Shown: positions 1 through 10,680 of the stretch, piece by piece
Numbering within the stretch: position 1 is the stretch's first letter
How the letters are laid out: the number at the start of each line of letters is the position of its first letter
Translations under genes and position numbers: made by a program
DNA from: Temnopleurus reevesii
Taxonomy: Eukaryota; Echinodermata; Echinoidea; Temnopleuroida; Temnopleuridae
Direction of reading: 5' to 3'
Assembly: GCA_036244855.1 (NCBI GenBank)
Contig: BQKZ01000344.1
Coordinates: 13,456 to 58,486, forward strand
DNA length: 45,031 bases
Notes under the pieces: model-generated
Seen by the model: the letters and a program-made list of their open reading frames with translations, nothing else
What the model was told of the DNA's origin: nothing
Databases searched by the model: none

Positions 1-178
1 AGAGAGAGAGAGAGAGAGAGAGAGAGAGCAACAGAGAATTAGGAGCGAGAGGGATCACAACACGACCTAAATCTCTGATCAGAACGAGAGAGGATGATAG
101 AGCGAGAGTGGGTAAAAGAGCAAGAGAGGATGGGAGAAAACGAGAGAGGATGGGAGAAAGCGAGAGAGAGTGATGAAG
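1..178. repeat. AG microsatellite and purine-rich minisatellite
   Basis: A pure (AG)n run fills positions 1-28. From about 90 to 170 the sequence is purine-rich and contains a roughly 20-bp unit (GAGAGGATGGGAGAAA plus a short linker) at least twice in tandem. This is simple-sequence DNA. Reading frames crossing it give Arg/Glu-rich or Ser-rich peptides that are products of composition. Confidence 0.85.
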
Positions 179-261
179 ACGATGGTAGCATGTACTCTGT
201 GTGCATGGGTTGCCTGAATCTGGTCAGGGTCATTTGCTCAGCTTGCCTTGTTAGGGAGCCC

Positions 262-661
262 TCATTCATCGTTGTGTCTGCAGTGGAGAGAAGACGACGA
301 AGAAAGAACACTCGCTCGCTCGGAGCTCCCCCCATTCCGTTAGAGCAGCCAGCGTTATTATCATCCTCATACCGGACTGCTACGCTACGCACTTCACTCT
401 CACCCCCCACTCGAAGGAAGAAGACACAGAGAGAAGGAATGCCCGACCGACTCGTGTGTGGGTGATAGTATATGAAGACATTTTGTTCGCTTGCATCCTC
501 CTCTCGCTGCATGGTCGTCATCGGTTCCTTGTTTATTGTGTATGGTCGCATTGACGCTTGCTAGTCCTCGTATTGTGCATAGTGACACATTTACAAGTCA
601 GCTGCTGATGCCACCGCTGTTTACTGGGGCAATAGCATCAAGACATTGCTGCATCCGAATT
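262..661 (+). promoter_or_regulatory. CpG-rich block, candidate promoter or first non-coding exon
   Basis: This stretch is clearly richer in G+C and CpG than the AT-rich sequence after it: I count more than 20 CpG dinucleotides by eye in about 400 bp. It ends at a splice-donor-like site (CGAATT followed by GTGAGT, intron side from 662), after which the sequence becomes AT-rich. That would suit a 5' untranslated first exon of a plus-strand gene whose coding exons lie outside the window. No TATA box or initiator is evident. Overlapping frames of 123 codons (plus) and 170 codons (minus) run through it, but neither shows a known domain. The base composition is observed; the promoter/exon role is inference. 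Confidence 0.25.
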
Positions 662-1861
662 GTGAGTACCTTCCTTCATATGTTCAATTGTGGTTGAGTA
701 GTTAGCTGAGAAAGTGAGGAGAGAGAGAAGGAGAGTGTGTGCTTGTATGCTAATGCTCGGCATCAGATTCAAGGTTAAAGTGCACAGCAAATTCCTTCAA
801 AGATTCTCGAGGTTTAGTGCACCGAGTAGATTGGTTTGTTGTTGAGAGGGATGAATTTTATCCAACGGGCGCACAATCCCATAGCATTTTTATCCTCCGC
901 TGTGGAGGCCTGCATAGGTTATGGGCAGGTATCATAGAGAGGTAGACACTGAATCTTTTAAAATGTGCTTGATTAATTGATTAAATCTGGCGTTAAAACA
1001 TCACTGTGCGTCAAATCATTAGCAATCCACTGTGTCATGCTCATCAATACAGTCCAGCATTACGGAACGATGCATGTTATCATGTAATAAACCTTATCCC
1101 ATATTCGGATACCTCACTAATCACTGATCCCAAACTGTGAGTAATGGTTTAAAAGGGTCTCTAATTTCACAATTCATTGGGGCAGAAACTACTCACACAC
1201 TCTCTCACACACTCTCATTCCCTTACCGACCGACGACTTCCCCGAGTGCATATTATTTACTCCAACATTTCATGTCTGTGAGAGATGCGCTCATTCTCTC
1301 TGTCTCTATATCCCCTCTGTACTCCACCGACCAATGCACGTGATATACCCATCTCTATCTGTCGTACACATTATGAATTCGTCCATGTCCGTGCATGCTC
1401 GACCTCCGAGGGTAGAAAAGTGAAAAAATACATCCATCACATTTTCCATTGGGAGTTTTCAATTTTCTAAAGCGATCAATTTGTGGGATGACATTATTTG
1501 TTTGTATTCGAAATGGAAAGGATCGTATTTTGAATAAAAGAATGGTGCAAGGTTATAGTCCTTCTCATATAATTCGCTCCATTGTTTCACTGTTTGTTGG
1601 TAATTGATACTTTTAAAGGACCCATTCAGCATCTATAGTGAAATTCTGCTACTTGCTCTGACAAATTGAAATGAAAATTCTAGTGTGTAACATGTATTAG
1701 TAAAGTCAAATGTGTTTTGAATGAACTACAAAAATATTCCTATGAGCTATGTAATGATATAATACTATTGGTTATTTTTGTAGCATCTATTTAGATTTTT
1801 TGGGGGCAATATTAACACATCGATCTCATGTCAAATTTAGATGATGTAGTATCAGTAATGG
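662..1861. other. Unassigned AT-rich sequence
   Basis: No gene or recognised repeat. There is a short AG-rich patch near 715-745 and CT/CA-rich simple sequence around 1190-1330. Reading frames here are under 70 codons and unconvincing. Confidence 0.5.
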
Positions 1862-1896
1862 TTTATTATTTATTTATTTATTTATTTATATTTTAG
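1862..1896. repeat. (TTTA)n microsatellite
   Basis: About 35 bp of TTTA/ATTT repeats with minor interruptions. Confidence 0.85.
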
Positions 1897-4334
1897 ATGA
1901 AATGGCAATTTCAATTGAGGTCCAAGATGCTAACAAAAGAATTTTGCCATTCAGCATGATTTTTTAATGTACACCTACTATTTCTCCATGATCAACATAT
2001 GGTATTTGTAGATGATTAGTTAACATTGATATCATGACACTTGCAGAGTTTGTTATTATCAATCATTAGTTTGGTATTACTCCATCAAAGGTGAAACATG
2101 TTCAAAATATTAATGCTAAGTAGAATTGTTACAATACCTTTAAACACCATGTTTTAACAGAAACTTTCACTGGAGTTATATTTTTCGCAAATTTTCCTGG
2201 CCGAGTTTGCTTAAATTTTCTCACATAAGAATGCTCATAGACTTTTGTACAAAAATTTTTGACACATGAAAATTGCAACTTCCTATTTGACCATCAGGCC
2301 ACAATCTGCTAATATTTATGAAAGCTAAAAATATCGGCTTTTGCACATCTAGATGCTAGAAACATTTATAACCCGAGTGACAGGGAATTGAAAATTTGTG
2401 CTTTTATATGTCTCATCTGAGTGCCTTTTACTGGGATTGTCTCAAGAGTTATAAATTAAAAAAGACCTTCCATGAACTTACTGCTGTTTTATTGGGATTC
2501 TGAGTATGCCTAGACAGTGTGCGTGTAGTATAATACTCTTGACATTTTCAGAAGCCATTTATTGCAGCCGTTTTTCATATTCGGAGTGGGGGTAGATCTA
2601 CAAGAAAGATTCATAAATTCATGACCGTTCATATCTGTTGCGTCTTTGAAACACAGACGTACAAATGTTAAGGATTCAACATTTTAGAACCAGCTGATTT
2701 TTTTTCCGCTACTGGTAAATGTCGACAAAGCTAAACAATACAAATTTCTATTTTTTTTTAAATAGCATTTTATAATGGAACGTTTACATACGGAAAAAAG
2801 ATGAGAGATAGAGAAATAAAAAAGGCATGTGATTGACCTACTTAACAGTTAAAAAAAATTAGAGATAATTTTATGATTTATATTTTGCTTGGGCATTGCG
2901 ATCTAGGTTGATTAAATAGAACAGTAACAGATGTAGGTGAATATATTAAGCATGGAAAATATGTCATCACGTTGACATGAATAACATTTCATATTATTCA
3001 AATCCTCTCACTGACCAAAAGACACAAAGGGCAGGCATTCTCCACAGCATTATGGATGTTTTTCTCCACCATGTGTCCGCAGAGAAAGGGCTTGATTTTA
3101 TGCTAATCCGTTAAAAGCATGATCATTTAGCTGTGAGTCCAAGCTTCTTTAGGAAACACGTTGTAGCGTATTGATCCGCAGAGTTAAAGGTCTTTTTTTA
3201 TTCATGGACATGCACTGTGCAGGTCATGCCCCAGAAGCCTTCAACCTGCACTTAAATATAGTCAAGAACAATCCAATATTTTTGTTCAAAGATGACATAT
3301 GATGGGCAGCTTTCTTCTAAAGACATTGTCACACATTAAGATTTTGCGATTTAAAAATTTCTCAAATCAACCAGCCTGACCTATCTGTTATTACATTTAG
3401 ATTGATAAAAAAAACAACAGAATGCAAAAAAGGAGGTAGTTATGCAGGCACTATCAAGATATATATGAAAAATGAATAAAACATTCACTGTGCTTTTTGC
3501 TTTCTTTTTTTTACATTTGGGTTCTGCATGCGCTATTTAATTAGCCCTTTTAAATCAGAAATCATCATTTTTTTAAATTTGTTTATCAGTTTACGTGAGG
3601 CATATTTTGATAAATCAAACTGTCAGATTTGCTATGTTACATCAATTTATCCACATCTTTCTACATCATTGATCCGTCAGTATAATTGCTACTTCAGTAT
3701 AGCACCATCTTGGTCGGAAAGTGCAATTTTCACTTGTCTGAAAATACAAAATACCTCCTGTGCAGAGTAGGCACCCTCTCCTCCATCCCATTACAGAATT
3801 ATTGATAATCACGATGGCTTTTAAGATACAACCAACATATTTGCCAAAAGATACCTTGTGACATGGTATTGTTCAAAAACTTATAATGCTGTCATAACCA
3901 GCGCATGGGTACACCTCGGGGTACAGAACCTATTCCTGTCTGTGCATTAGAAGAACAACATACATGAGTACACAAATAGAATCTTCCACCCAAGTCAGAC
4001 CAACCAACCCGACACAAGATGGACAAACAGACCAGATGCAAACCTCTATTAACCCTAAGGGGGAGAAGAGAATCACTGCGATGAACTTGAGGACGTTTCT
4101 TGCGGTGCGGCTGGGGTCCGAACCAGCCAACGTCAGAGAATTTGCAAACGAGGGCATGCATACAATCGTGCACTTGTATTGGGCCTGTGCACTGCCATCT
4201 AACCCTATTATGATGAAATGTCTGTTAAACCCATCGTTAATGAGACAAATCTGTTAATCTCCTCTGCTACGGAGCCACGGAGCTATCCCACGATGCCTTA
4301 CCACATGGGTAGAAGGTGACGATGGTGTCTGCAG
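1897..4334. other. Unassigned AT-rich sequence
   Basis: Mostly AT-rich non-coding sequence with T and A homopolymers (near 2700 and 2750). An 8-bp hairpin stem (GTGCAGGT at 3217-3224, ACCTGCAC at 3244-3251) is too short to call. The part at 3895-4260 has higher G+C and is open in both directions for 75-97 codons, but the peptides are not recognisable and it may be an old repeat. Confidence 0.45.
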
Positions 4335-4530
4335 TACAGTATTAGCTGAAATTTTTGCTGTGGTTTTATTTTTGCAGATTTCACGACCATGAATTTGCTA
4401 CAATATTTACTAAAAAGAATGCCTGTAGATGTTTGTACAATAATCTTAAAAATGTGACAATAGCAACTTTCTAGTGTGTGTAAAAAGGTCTGCAATTCAG
4501 TGATTTTGTTCAAATTTATGTATACCCTAA
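4335..4530 (+). mobile_element. Degenerate Tc1/mariner-like MITE (same family as 31874-32076)
   Basis: The left end (TACAGTATTAGCTGAAATTT) matches the left terminus of the better preserved copy at 31874 (TACTGAATAAGCTGAAATTT). The match continues through TTTTATTTTTGC and the internal stretch around 4440-4470, which aligns with the middle of the other copy. The right end is eroded, so the boundary near 4530 is approximate. No coding capacity. Confidence 0.6.
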
Positions 4531-5072
4531 ACATACAGGAACCAAAATGTCACTTTTTAAAGCTATGGCTGTAAAAAGGATTTTAAGTAGAGAGGAATTG
4601 ACATTTCTAGTGTTATTAGTATTTTTGCATAGATATGTAAGATAACAAGTCCTAAAATACATTGCAGAAAATTTGAAACATTCATTTGGCCAAGTAGAAT
4701 TTGTTATGTATATATCCATTTAGAAAGAATAAGGGTAACAAACAAAATATAGGGATGGAAGCCCTGAATATGTTGATATCATTTCATGATATGATATTTA
4801 TATATTGTAATAATGATAACAAGATACATGATATTTGTTTGTGAAGCTTTTGAATGGTGTTTGGTGGCTTTGATGATACTGTTGCCGTTGTGACTCCCAA
4901 TTGCAAAGATAGAGAAGGGGCAGGTGTATTGGCATCCTGTTGTATGGTCGATAGGTTCATGAGGACAATCCACCCTCTACCGTCCGCAAATAATGATACA
5001 GGAAATCATAGAGTACAGAAGCTTGGTGTGGATGCATCCAATGATAAGGCATCGCCGAAGTGCTAGGGAGTG
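4531..5072. other. Unassigned AT-rich sequence
   Basis: No gene or identified repeat. A small imperfect palindrome of ATATCAT/ATGATAT lies near 4778-4800. The 70-codon frame starting at 4854 has no recognisable features. Confidence 0.4.
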
Positions 5073-5372
5073 GAGGCGCCGTGGTGTAGTGGTCGTGACT
5101 CTCTCCTTTCAACTAGAGGGGCGAAGGTTCGAATCCTACCCATGGCATCAATTTCCTTCAGCAAGAAATTCATCCACATTGTGCTGCACTCAACCCAGGT
5201 GAGGTGAATGGGCACCTGGCAGGAATATTTATTCTTTGATATGCCAAGTGCACCGTCAATGGCTGCCGGACTAAAGCCAGGGTAATAATGATGAATAATG
5301 TAAAGCGCCTTGAGCACTCAGCAGAGTGGATACGTGCGCTATATAAATTGCATAGGTTATTATTATTATTAT
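5073..5372 (+). mobile_element. tRNA-derived SINE, near full length
   Basis: The head shows RNA polymerase III promoter-like boxes: an A-box-like GTGGTGTAGTGGTCG at about 5080-5094 and a B-box match GGTTCGAATCC at about 5127-5137. It continues with a central region (TTCATCCACATTGTGCTGCA), the segment CTAAAGCCAGGGTAATAATG, a 3' domain containing AAAGCGCCTTGAGCACT and GTGCGCTATATAAATTGC, and a (TTA)n tail to 5372. Length of about 300 bp and this order fit a tRNA-related SINE. The 3' AGCGC/GCGCTATATAAA motif recurs in several animal SINEs, but I cannot say which named central domain it belongs to. It is not a functional tRNA gene. No clear target-site duplication. Confidence 0.85.
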
Positions 5373-6203
5373 AGCATGCCATACTGTGTATTTTTCTCTA
5401 CTACCCTCACTATGCCACCCTCACTATGCCATTGAAATGCCCCTCTTTGATTCAGCTTTCTTCCCTCCCTCTTCCCTTTTCTACTCTCTCCCATTCTTCC
5501 TGTTCTCCTCATCTCTTCCAATTTCATTCTCCCCTTCTGCATTCTCTTTCGGATCGTCCACCTTGCTCTGTAAACGCTTACAAAATATTAGGTTTAATGA
5601 CATCATTGATTATTTGGGGAAACCCCAAAATTTCCAGACAAACCATCATTGAGAAATAACTAACCAAATTTTCAAGTTGAGGTAGGCTTCAGCAAAATGA
5701 TTAAGTCTCTTTTTTTTTTAGTTACATGGAGACTTTCTTTTTGCTCGTCAGCTCTTTGGCATTTCAAAATGGGTCAACTCTGTGTCCAAGTTTGCATCAT
5801 GCGAGAGGCATAGTTATGGGCATGATAATTTCTACCAAATGTGAAACACAGAGACATAATACTCGAGCAAACCATTACCCTCATCTTAGATCTATCCAAA
5901 ATTTATCGGATATTATGGAGAATATAAACCTTCATCACATTTTCACATTTTATCTACTGAGTTCAGAAAAGATGCAAGCATTTACTTCAATAGATCAATG
6001 CTCCTCCCCTTGACCCAACGCACTTTCATCCCTACATATTGTTTATTAGTTTGCAGATATCCAAAGGGAATCCATATTTCTTGAAAATATAATCAAGTGC
6101 CTCAGAGATAGAAAGGGGAGTGTTTTAGCATTATTACATCTTCTACAATCATCAGCGACTATATCAGAAGCCATATATTGAAAATAGACCCATCTCAGTG
6201 AAA
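5373..6203. other. Unassigned sequence with a pyrimidine-rich tract
   Basis: CT-rich simple sequence spans about 5440-5570; frames across it are Ser/Phe/Leu-rich by composition. A T run lies at 5710. No gene or recognised repeat. Confidence 0.45.
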
Positions 6204-6423
6204 TCACTGCTGGCAGAAGTGGAAAAAAAAAAGGATTTGGGCAAAGTAAACATTTTATATTTGAGCATTCACTAAAGCTTATTGCACTCAATAGAGCTTT
6301 CCTTCCCTCAAATTTTGCAGGCGTAAAACCTGTTCAGTGAATTAACAGGAAAGCTACATTTGTAAAGACTTGAATGATGTTGTTTACTTTAGTCTAAATC
6401 CTTTGTGCCTTTTGCCCACAGTG
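6204..6423. mobile_element. Long-TIR MITE, family C, copy 1
   Basis: Member of a four-copy family in this window with terminal inverted repeats of roughly 50 bp. The left arm reads CACTGCTGGCAGAAGTGG, an A-rich spacer, then AGGATTTGGGCAAAGTAAAC. The right arm is its reverse complement (GACTTGAATGATGTTGTTTA, then TCTAAATCCTTTGTGC and CCCACAGTG). No coding capacity. Length about 220 bp. Exact outer ends and target-site duplication are unclear. Confidence 0.65.
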
Positions 6424-6680
6424 AAGTTTATTAGCAAAACAGTATTGGATGATGACATGGGTATTCTTTAATCCATTTTAGTCTCAATTTCAAGTGTTTT
6501 GTTAATATGGCGTCACCATGCCACTCCCTCGAGGTAGGACAGAGACCGGTGGAGGGGGAGGTAAATAAACCTAAGGCAAAGAAAGGTAATATTATGACCA
6601 GAAATACCTGTAGAAGTTCATAACCATACTCGCCCGTGTAAAGCCCCTGCCAATGAGAAAAGCCTAGGAAATAAAGCATA
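6424..6680. other. Spacer between two family C MITEs
   Basis: About 257 bp separating copies 1 and 2; no gene recognised. The two flanking elements lie close together, so this could also be the middle of a larger element whose ends are the two copies. Confidence 0.35.
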
Positions 6681-6914
6681 CACTGTTAGCAGAATAGACA
6701 AAGGATTTGGACAAAGCAAACCACTTCCATTCACGCATTCACTATTTAGATGCACACAAGATAAATTTCATTCCCTCTTACTATGCACAGAAATGTTGAA
6801 CATATGTCACACCACATCAGTGAGTAAACAAGGACCCACTTTCTTTTGTGTTCATGAAGGCTTGAATGAAGTTGATTACTTTGTCCAATATTTTTTTCCC
6901 TTTCGCTTACAATG
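6681..6914. mobile_element. Long-TIR MITE, family C, copy 2
   Basis: Left arm CACTGTTAGCAGAATAGAC followed by AAAGGATTTGGACAAAGC; right arm GGCTTGAATGAAGTTGATTA, CTTTGTCCAATATTTTT and CGCTTACAATG, which is complementary to the left arm. About 234 bp, without an open frame. This copy shows the TIR core (GGATTTGGACAAAG) most clearly. Confidence 0.7.
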
Positions 6915-7083
6915 TTCCTCACACATGTAACACCCCTGTCAACTAAAAAAGTAGAAAAGCATGGAGAAATACTTAGTTTGCCTGTGAATACAGTTACATG
7001 TAAGTGAGAACAGAAAGCATTCGGATATAATTTGATTCTACTAATGATAACAGTATAGTCCCAATGCCTGTAATCCCTCTAAT

Positions 7084-7440
7084 CGTTTGATCTTCGTTTT
7101 CCTGTCCCCATCATGGATGAATTTCCAGTCGAAATATTTTCTGTAATTTCCCAATCTGAGTGGAAATGTTTCGAAGATGTTACGATTGGAACCTTGTTAT
7201 GGTTTATGTTACACAAATGGCATTCCAATTGTAATCCTACAATTATTGAGTCATTTTCCTTATATTGTTTGATCTTCATTTTCCTGTCCCCATTGTGGAT
7301 GAATCTTAGTCGAAATATTCCCTTTAATTTATCAATCTGAATGGAAATGTTCCAAAGATGTTTCTATTGTAACTTTATTATGGTTGTATTTTACACAAAT
7401 GGCATTCCAATTGTAATCCTGCAATTATTGAGTCATTTTA
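7084..7440. repeat. Two-copy tandem repeat, about 182-bp unit
   Basis: Two head-to-tail units start at about 7084 and 7266. Shared landmarks are GTTTGATCTTC, TTTTCCTGTCCCCAT, GTGGATGAAT or close variants, ACACAAATGGCATTCCAATT and CAATTATTGAGTCATTTT. The 3' half of the unit is better conserved than the middle. No coding potential evident. Confidence 0.85.
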
Positions 7441-7629
7441 TGATTCATGTTGGTATTCAAATGATATGAAATCTGTTTGTGGTTGTAAATGAAGATGGTT
7501 TGAATCTTTGTTTTAGTTCAGTAATACTCTGTGGTTTTCATAAGCCTCTGCTGTTGAGGATTGGCGAATAAATTTATGTTACTCATTTGAAATTGTTTGT
7601 ATCCAGTCAAAATGATTTCATTGTGAAAG

Positions 7630-7828
7630 CAGGGACTGAATTTAAGACTTTGCAGGGGAGCTACAGATAGCTTTCCTAGATGCTCTCAAGGAGAGTTTTA
7701 GGGGAGCTAAATTGGGTCTTCATGTCAAAATTGGGGTACAAAGGATTCAATAAATCACTCCCCAAAAAGCATTTAAGGGGAGTTTTAGGAGAGCAATCAC
7801 TCTCACTCCCCTTAAAATGTAGTCCCTG
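7630..7828. mobile_element. MITE with CAGGGACT termini and 6-bp target-site duplication
   Basis: The element begins CAGGGACT and ends AGTCCCTG. Subterminal sequences also pair (ATTTAAG at left, CTTAAAAT at right), and AGGGGAG/CTCCCC motifs recur inside. Immediate flanks are TGAAAG at 7624-7629 and TGAAAG at 7829-7834, a likely target-site duplication. CAGGG termini are common in hAT elements, but hAT duplications are normally 8 bp, so the superfamily stays open. About 199 bp, non-coding. Confidence 0.65.
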
Positions 7829-7834
7829 TGAAAG

Positions 7835-8595
7835 GTTTGTTTCAACATGAAATTCAAGATTTCATTAGGGGCTGATATTTTAAGAAATATGTTGGGATGA
7901 AAATGAGGAATTTTCCTTATCATACCAGGGCTCGTTTTTTTCCCCTGGTTGCTAAGCATGCCAAATGAGCATAAATAATTGAATTTCTATACATTTTATA
8001 CCTTAAATTACTTGGAAATTATTCTAGTTAATGTTTTATATCAGCGTCCATTCTATGACGCAAATGGAATGAATATTTAATTCCCTCCTTCCCTTCATTC
8101 ACACGCCATATATACGAATTGCAAACATTGTTTAATACTCCCTGATTAGTGACATGCTCATCGAGAGGCGCTGTCGTCCCCAATCATTTTTCATCAGTTT
8201 TCAATTTAGTTGTGGCAATGAATTGTTTTTTTCCATATTCGCGGACAAGGATATGATAGACGATGGTTAGGTCTAAGCGACGACGCTTCTCATGTTTTCA
8301 ATGATTCATGGGCTTCGTGATTCTAAGCGAGAACTACTGATGGAGAGGATTTGGTGATAACAATCAATTAGTTTAGATTAACGCGATGCATGCCTATCAT
8401 AATTCCGCTCAAGTTGAAGTGAACTTGACTAATTCACTATGCATGCAGGAAAGACTCGTTGCACTCATATGGAAGCATTTTCAAGCATTGACACAGTTTG
8501 CATTAACATTTTATCTTTAGTTATTACTAGATGTAGATAATTGTAGGAGAGATTTTGATTTTTGTTTTTGTAATCTAAAATTTTGCTATTATTGC
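7835..8595. other. Unassigned AT-rich sequence
   Basis: No gene or recognised repeat. Slightly higher CpG content around 8160-8390 without an exon-like structure. Confidence 0.4.
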
Positions 8596-8766
8596 AGAGA
8601 TGCCAATTGTTCTGACTACATACATGAGGTGTATTTTCGTGTGAACTTTAAAAATGCTGGGAGTATGAACATTGTTGTCATGTTTTCTCTCTCTTTTTGT
8701 TCAGCTGTTGTGTTATTCACATTTTAATATTTACCACATACATATTCTGGAACAGTTGGCATCTAT
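8596..8766 (+). mobile_element. AGAGATGCCAA-type MITE (family A), copy 1
   Basis: Left terminus AGAGATGCCAATTGTTCT and right terminus GAACAGTTGGCATCT are inverted repeats. The interior carries CATGTTTTCTCTCTCTTTTT and TTCAGCTGTTGTGTTATTCA, which recur in three other places in the window. The open frame starting at 8672 is part of this element and its flank, not a gene: a related peptide appears on the minus strand near 33.8 kb because that is another copy. Confidence 0.75.
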
Positions 8767-9473
8767 GCTCTTCTCATATGTCAATCAAAATAATAAAACA
8801 AACAATGAAGACAATTATATGTTGTTTACATCCTTCCTGAATAAAAGATCATTGCAATATCACTCAAATTATTTTTTAATTTTTATTGAATACATTGTTG
8901 TATAAAAAGAGGTAAATTCCCATTTCAAGACTATTAATTGTGAACTGATGATGTATTTCTTGCTACTTTTTCAAAGATGGAAATATATTATGATTTTCAT
9001 TATAAATCATGTTAAAGAATTATAAAAAATACACTAAACAAACATTACATCATAAAAAAATTCATATGTTTTTCTATGCCGAATTGTAGACAAGACTTGT
9101 CTTTCTCACAAGTTCAATTTTGGCATTTCACTGTGTATTGATTTAAAGAGATCGTCTTAATTATCATAATGGGCAATAAAGTGTCTTTAGTAAACAGATA
9201 GCAAGCGGTAATTGAGAAGAGTGCCAAGTGCTACTCAACGATAATAGCTTTTGGATTTATATCTGACAAAAGATAATGAAGTACCGTGGGCATAAATATC
9301 TTCATTTTGAAGTCAATAATTTGAAATGATCTTTCACTGTAAAGCTTAAACTCAAGCAATTATGTGACATATAGATATTATTTTTTTTTTTGCATCAAAT
9401 AAGGAGCAGACTGTTTTGTTTCAAGACTTCAATTTGTAGTGTAATTGATATCATTTTAAGAGACATTGTGCTA
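8767..9473. other. Unassigned AT-rich sequence
   Basis: Very AT-rich, no gene. Contains a short palindrome AGACAAG-A-CTTGTCT near 9090. Confidence 0.4.
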
Positions 9474-9625
9474 AAGGGGTTCTGACTCTTGCCATTCAAC
9501 CAGAGGGTTGTCAATTGGAATATCACCCATGGCATTAGTTTCCTTCAGCAAGAAATTCATCCACATTAAGTTGCACTCAATCCTGGTGGGGTGATTGGGT
9601 ATCAGTAGGAAGAATTCAGTGAGCA
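9474..9625 (+). mobile_element. Degenerate SINE fragment (same family as 5073-5372)
   Basis: Matches the head and central region of the 5.1-kb SINE: TCTGACTCTTGCCATTCAAC, CCCATGGCATTAGTTTCCTT, CAGCAAGAAATTCATCCACA and a diverged TTGCACTCAATCCTGGTGGG. The B box is mutated. The 3' domain after the GGTGGGG region is lost or unrecognisable, and the 3' boundary is approximate. Confidence 0.7.
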
Positions 9626-9745
9626 CGAAATAATAGCCTTGCTATATAGCCTCTTAAAAATGCATAGAGTATTTAGAAACATTTTGCATTATGTGCTATA
9701 AATTTTGTATATTATTATTATGAATATCTATGAAAGAAGTAAAGT

Positions 9746-9951
9746 AAGAAATTCATCCACATTGTGCTGCACTCAACCCAGGTGAGGTGAATGGGTACCT
9801 GGCAGGAATGTTTATTCCTCAAAATGCCAAGTGCGCTGGTGGCTGCCGGGCTAAAGCCAGGGTAATAATATTGCAAAGCGCCTAGAGTACTCAGCAGGGT
9901 GGATACGTGCGCTATATAAATTGCATCTATTATTATTATTATTATTATTAT
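9746..9951 (+). mobile_element. 5'-truncated SINE (same family)
   Basis: Begins directly in the central region (AAGAAATTCATCCACATTGT) and lacks the tRNA-like head. It then follows the 5.1-kb copy closely through CTAAAGCCAGGGTAATAAT, GGATACGTGCGCTATATAAA and a long (TTA)n tail ending near 9951. It is much closer to the 5.1-kb copy than is the fragment just upstream, so the two adjacent pieces represent separate insertions of different age. Confidence 0.8.
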
Positions 9952-10569
9952 ATACTTACATGGAATCTCTCAAAGAAACCCTGCAATTTGACTTTCCAAG
10001 ACCTGATAAAAGAAATGCATTTGAAATTCTTCAGAAGTTAGCTGAGAAATTGCCTTGTAATTTTTACTGTAATTGATTCAAAAGTAGGTGTACATAAAAT
10101 ACCATCAAAATTTTCATTGCAAGACTAGGAAATCATTGATAGATAAAAATAGGCCGCTCATATCTAAAAGCAAAGAGACAGCGTTGCTTATCAGGATCAT
10201 CTTTATTTAGCTTTTCGCAGCGGCGTGGCCATTGATGATCTATCGTGGTAGTAGCGTTTGATGGATGAGCCGTTTCTTTGCCTTGCTAACCTCGGATGGT
10301 GTGCATCCCCCCTCGACCTTCATGTCGAATTAACAGAATTATCAATCTTCACGGCCCCAGATGAAGAATTAGACGTGTTCTGCTGCCCCTCAGGCTTGAA
10401 GGAAAAATGTGTCCTGTGTGTGTGAAGTGAAGGAAAGGGGGAAAGCTAGAGAGAGACAGAGGCGAAGAGAGAGTGCTTAGATAAAAATGAAGGACGGTTC
10501 TCTTGAAGAGAAAAGTGAATAGCATTGGAGACAAGATGATACTTGTGGAAAAGATGATTTTGTTAAAAT
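9952..10569. other. Unassigned sequence
   Basis: AT-rich at first, with higher G+C and CpG at 10190-10400 (possible old exon or regulatory sequence, no supporting structure). The purine-rich region 10420-10480 gives a Ser/Leu-rich minus-strand frame that looks compositional. Confidence 0.35.
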
Positions 10570-10680
10570 TATATAAATGATGATAATATAATATATGCAT
10601 TCATAGTGCTCAAGGCGCTTTTCATTATTATTCCCCTGGCTTCAGCTTGTCACCACCAGCGTTCATGTATTTCAGGGAAT
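10570..10680 (-). mobile_element. Minus-strand SINE 3' fragment
   Basis: Read on the minus strand it contains CGCTGGTGGTGACAAGCTGA, AGCCAGGGGAATAATAATGA and AAAGCGCCTTGAGCAC, matching the 3' half of the SINE at 5.1 kb, followed by an AT-rich tail. The 5' part is missing. Confidence 0.65.

Noticed and set aside
39..551. 170-codon minus-strand open frame, with a 123-codon plus-strand frame at 94-465
   Set aside because: Both cross purine-rich or pyrimidine-rich simple sequence, have biased composition (Ser-rich or Arg/Glu-rich), overlap each other and show no known domain.
3892..4257. 93-codon minus and 97-codon plus frames in a higher-G+C patch
   Set aside because: Open in both directions with no recognisable protein features. 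A GGTTCGGACCC-like B-box on the minus strand lacks a matching A box, so no tRNA or SINE call either.
5080..5150. Possible tRNA gene from A-box and B-box matches
   Set aside because: It continues into a SINE body with a (TTA)n tail and other copies exist; no cloverleaf is evident.
8672..8905. 77-codon open frame with a similar minus-strand peptide near 33.8 kb
   Set aside because: Both derive from copies of the same non-coding MITE.
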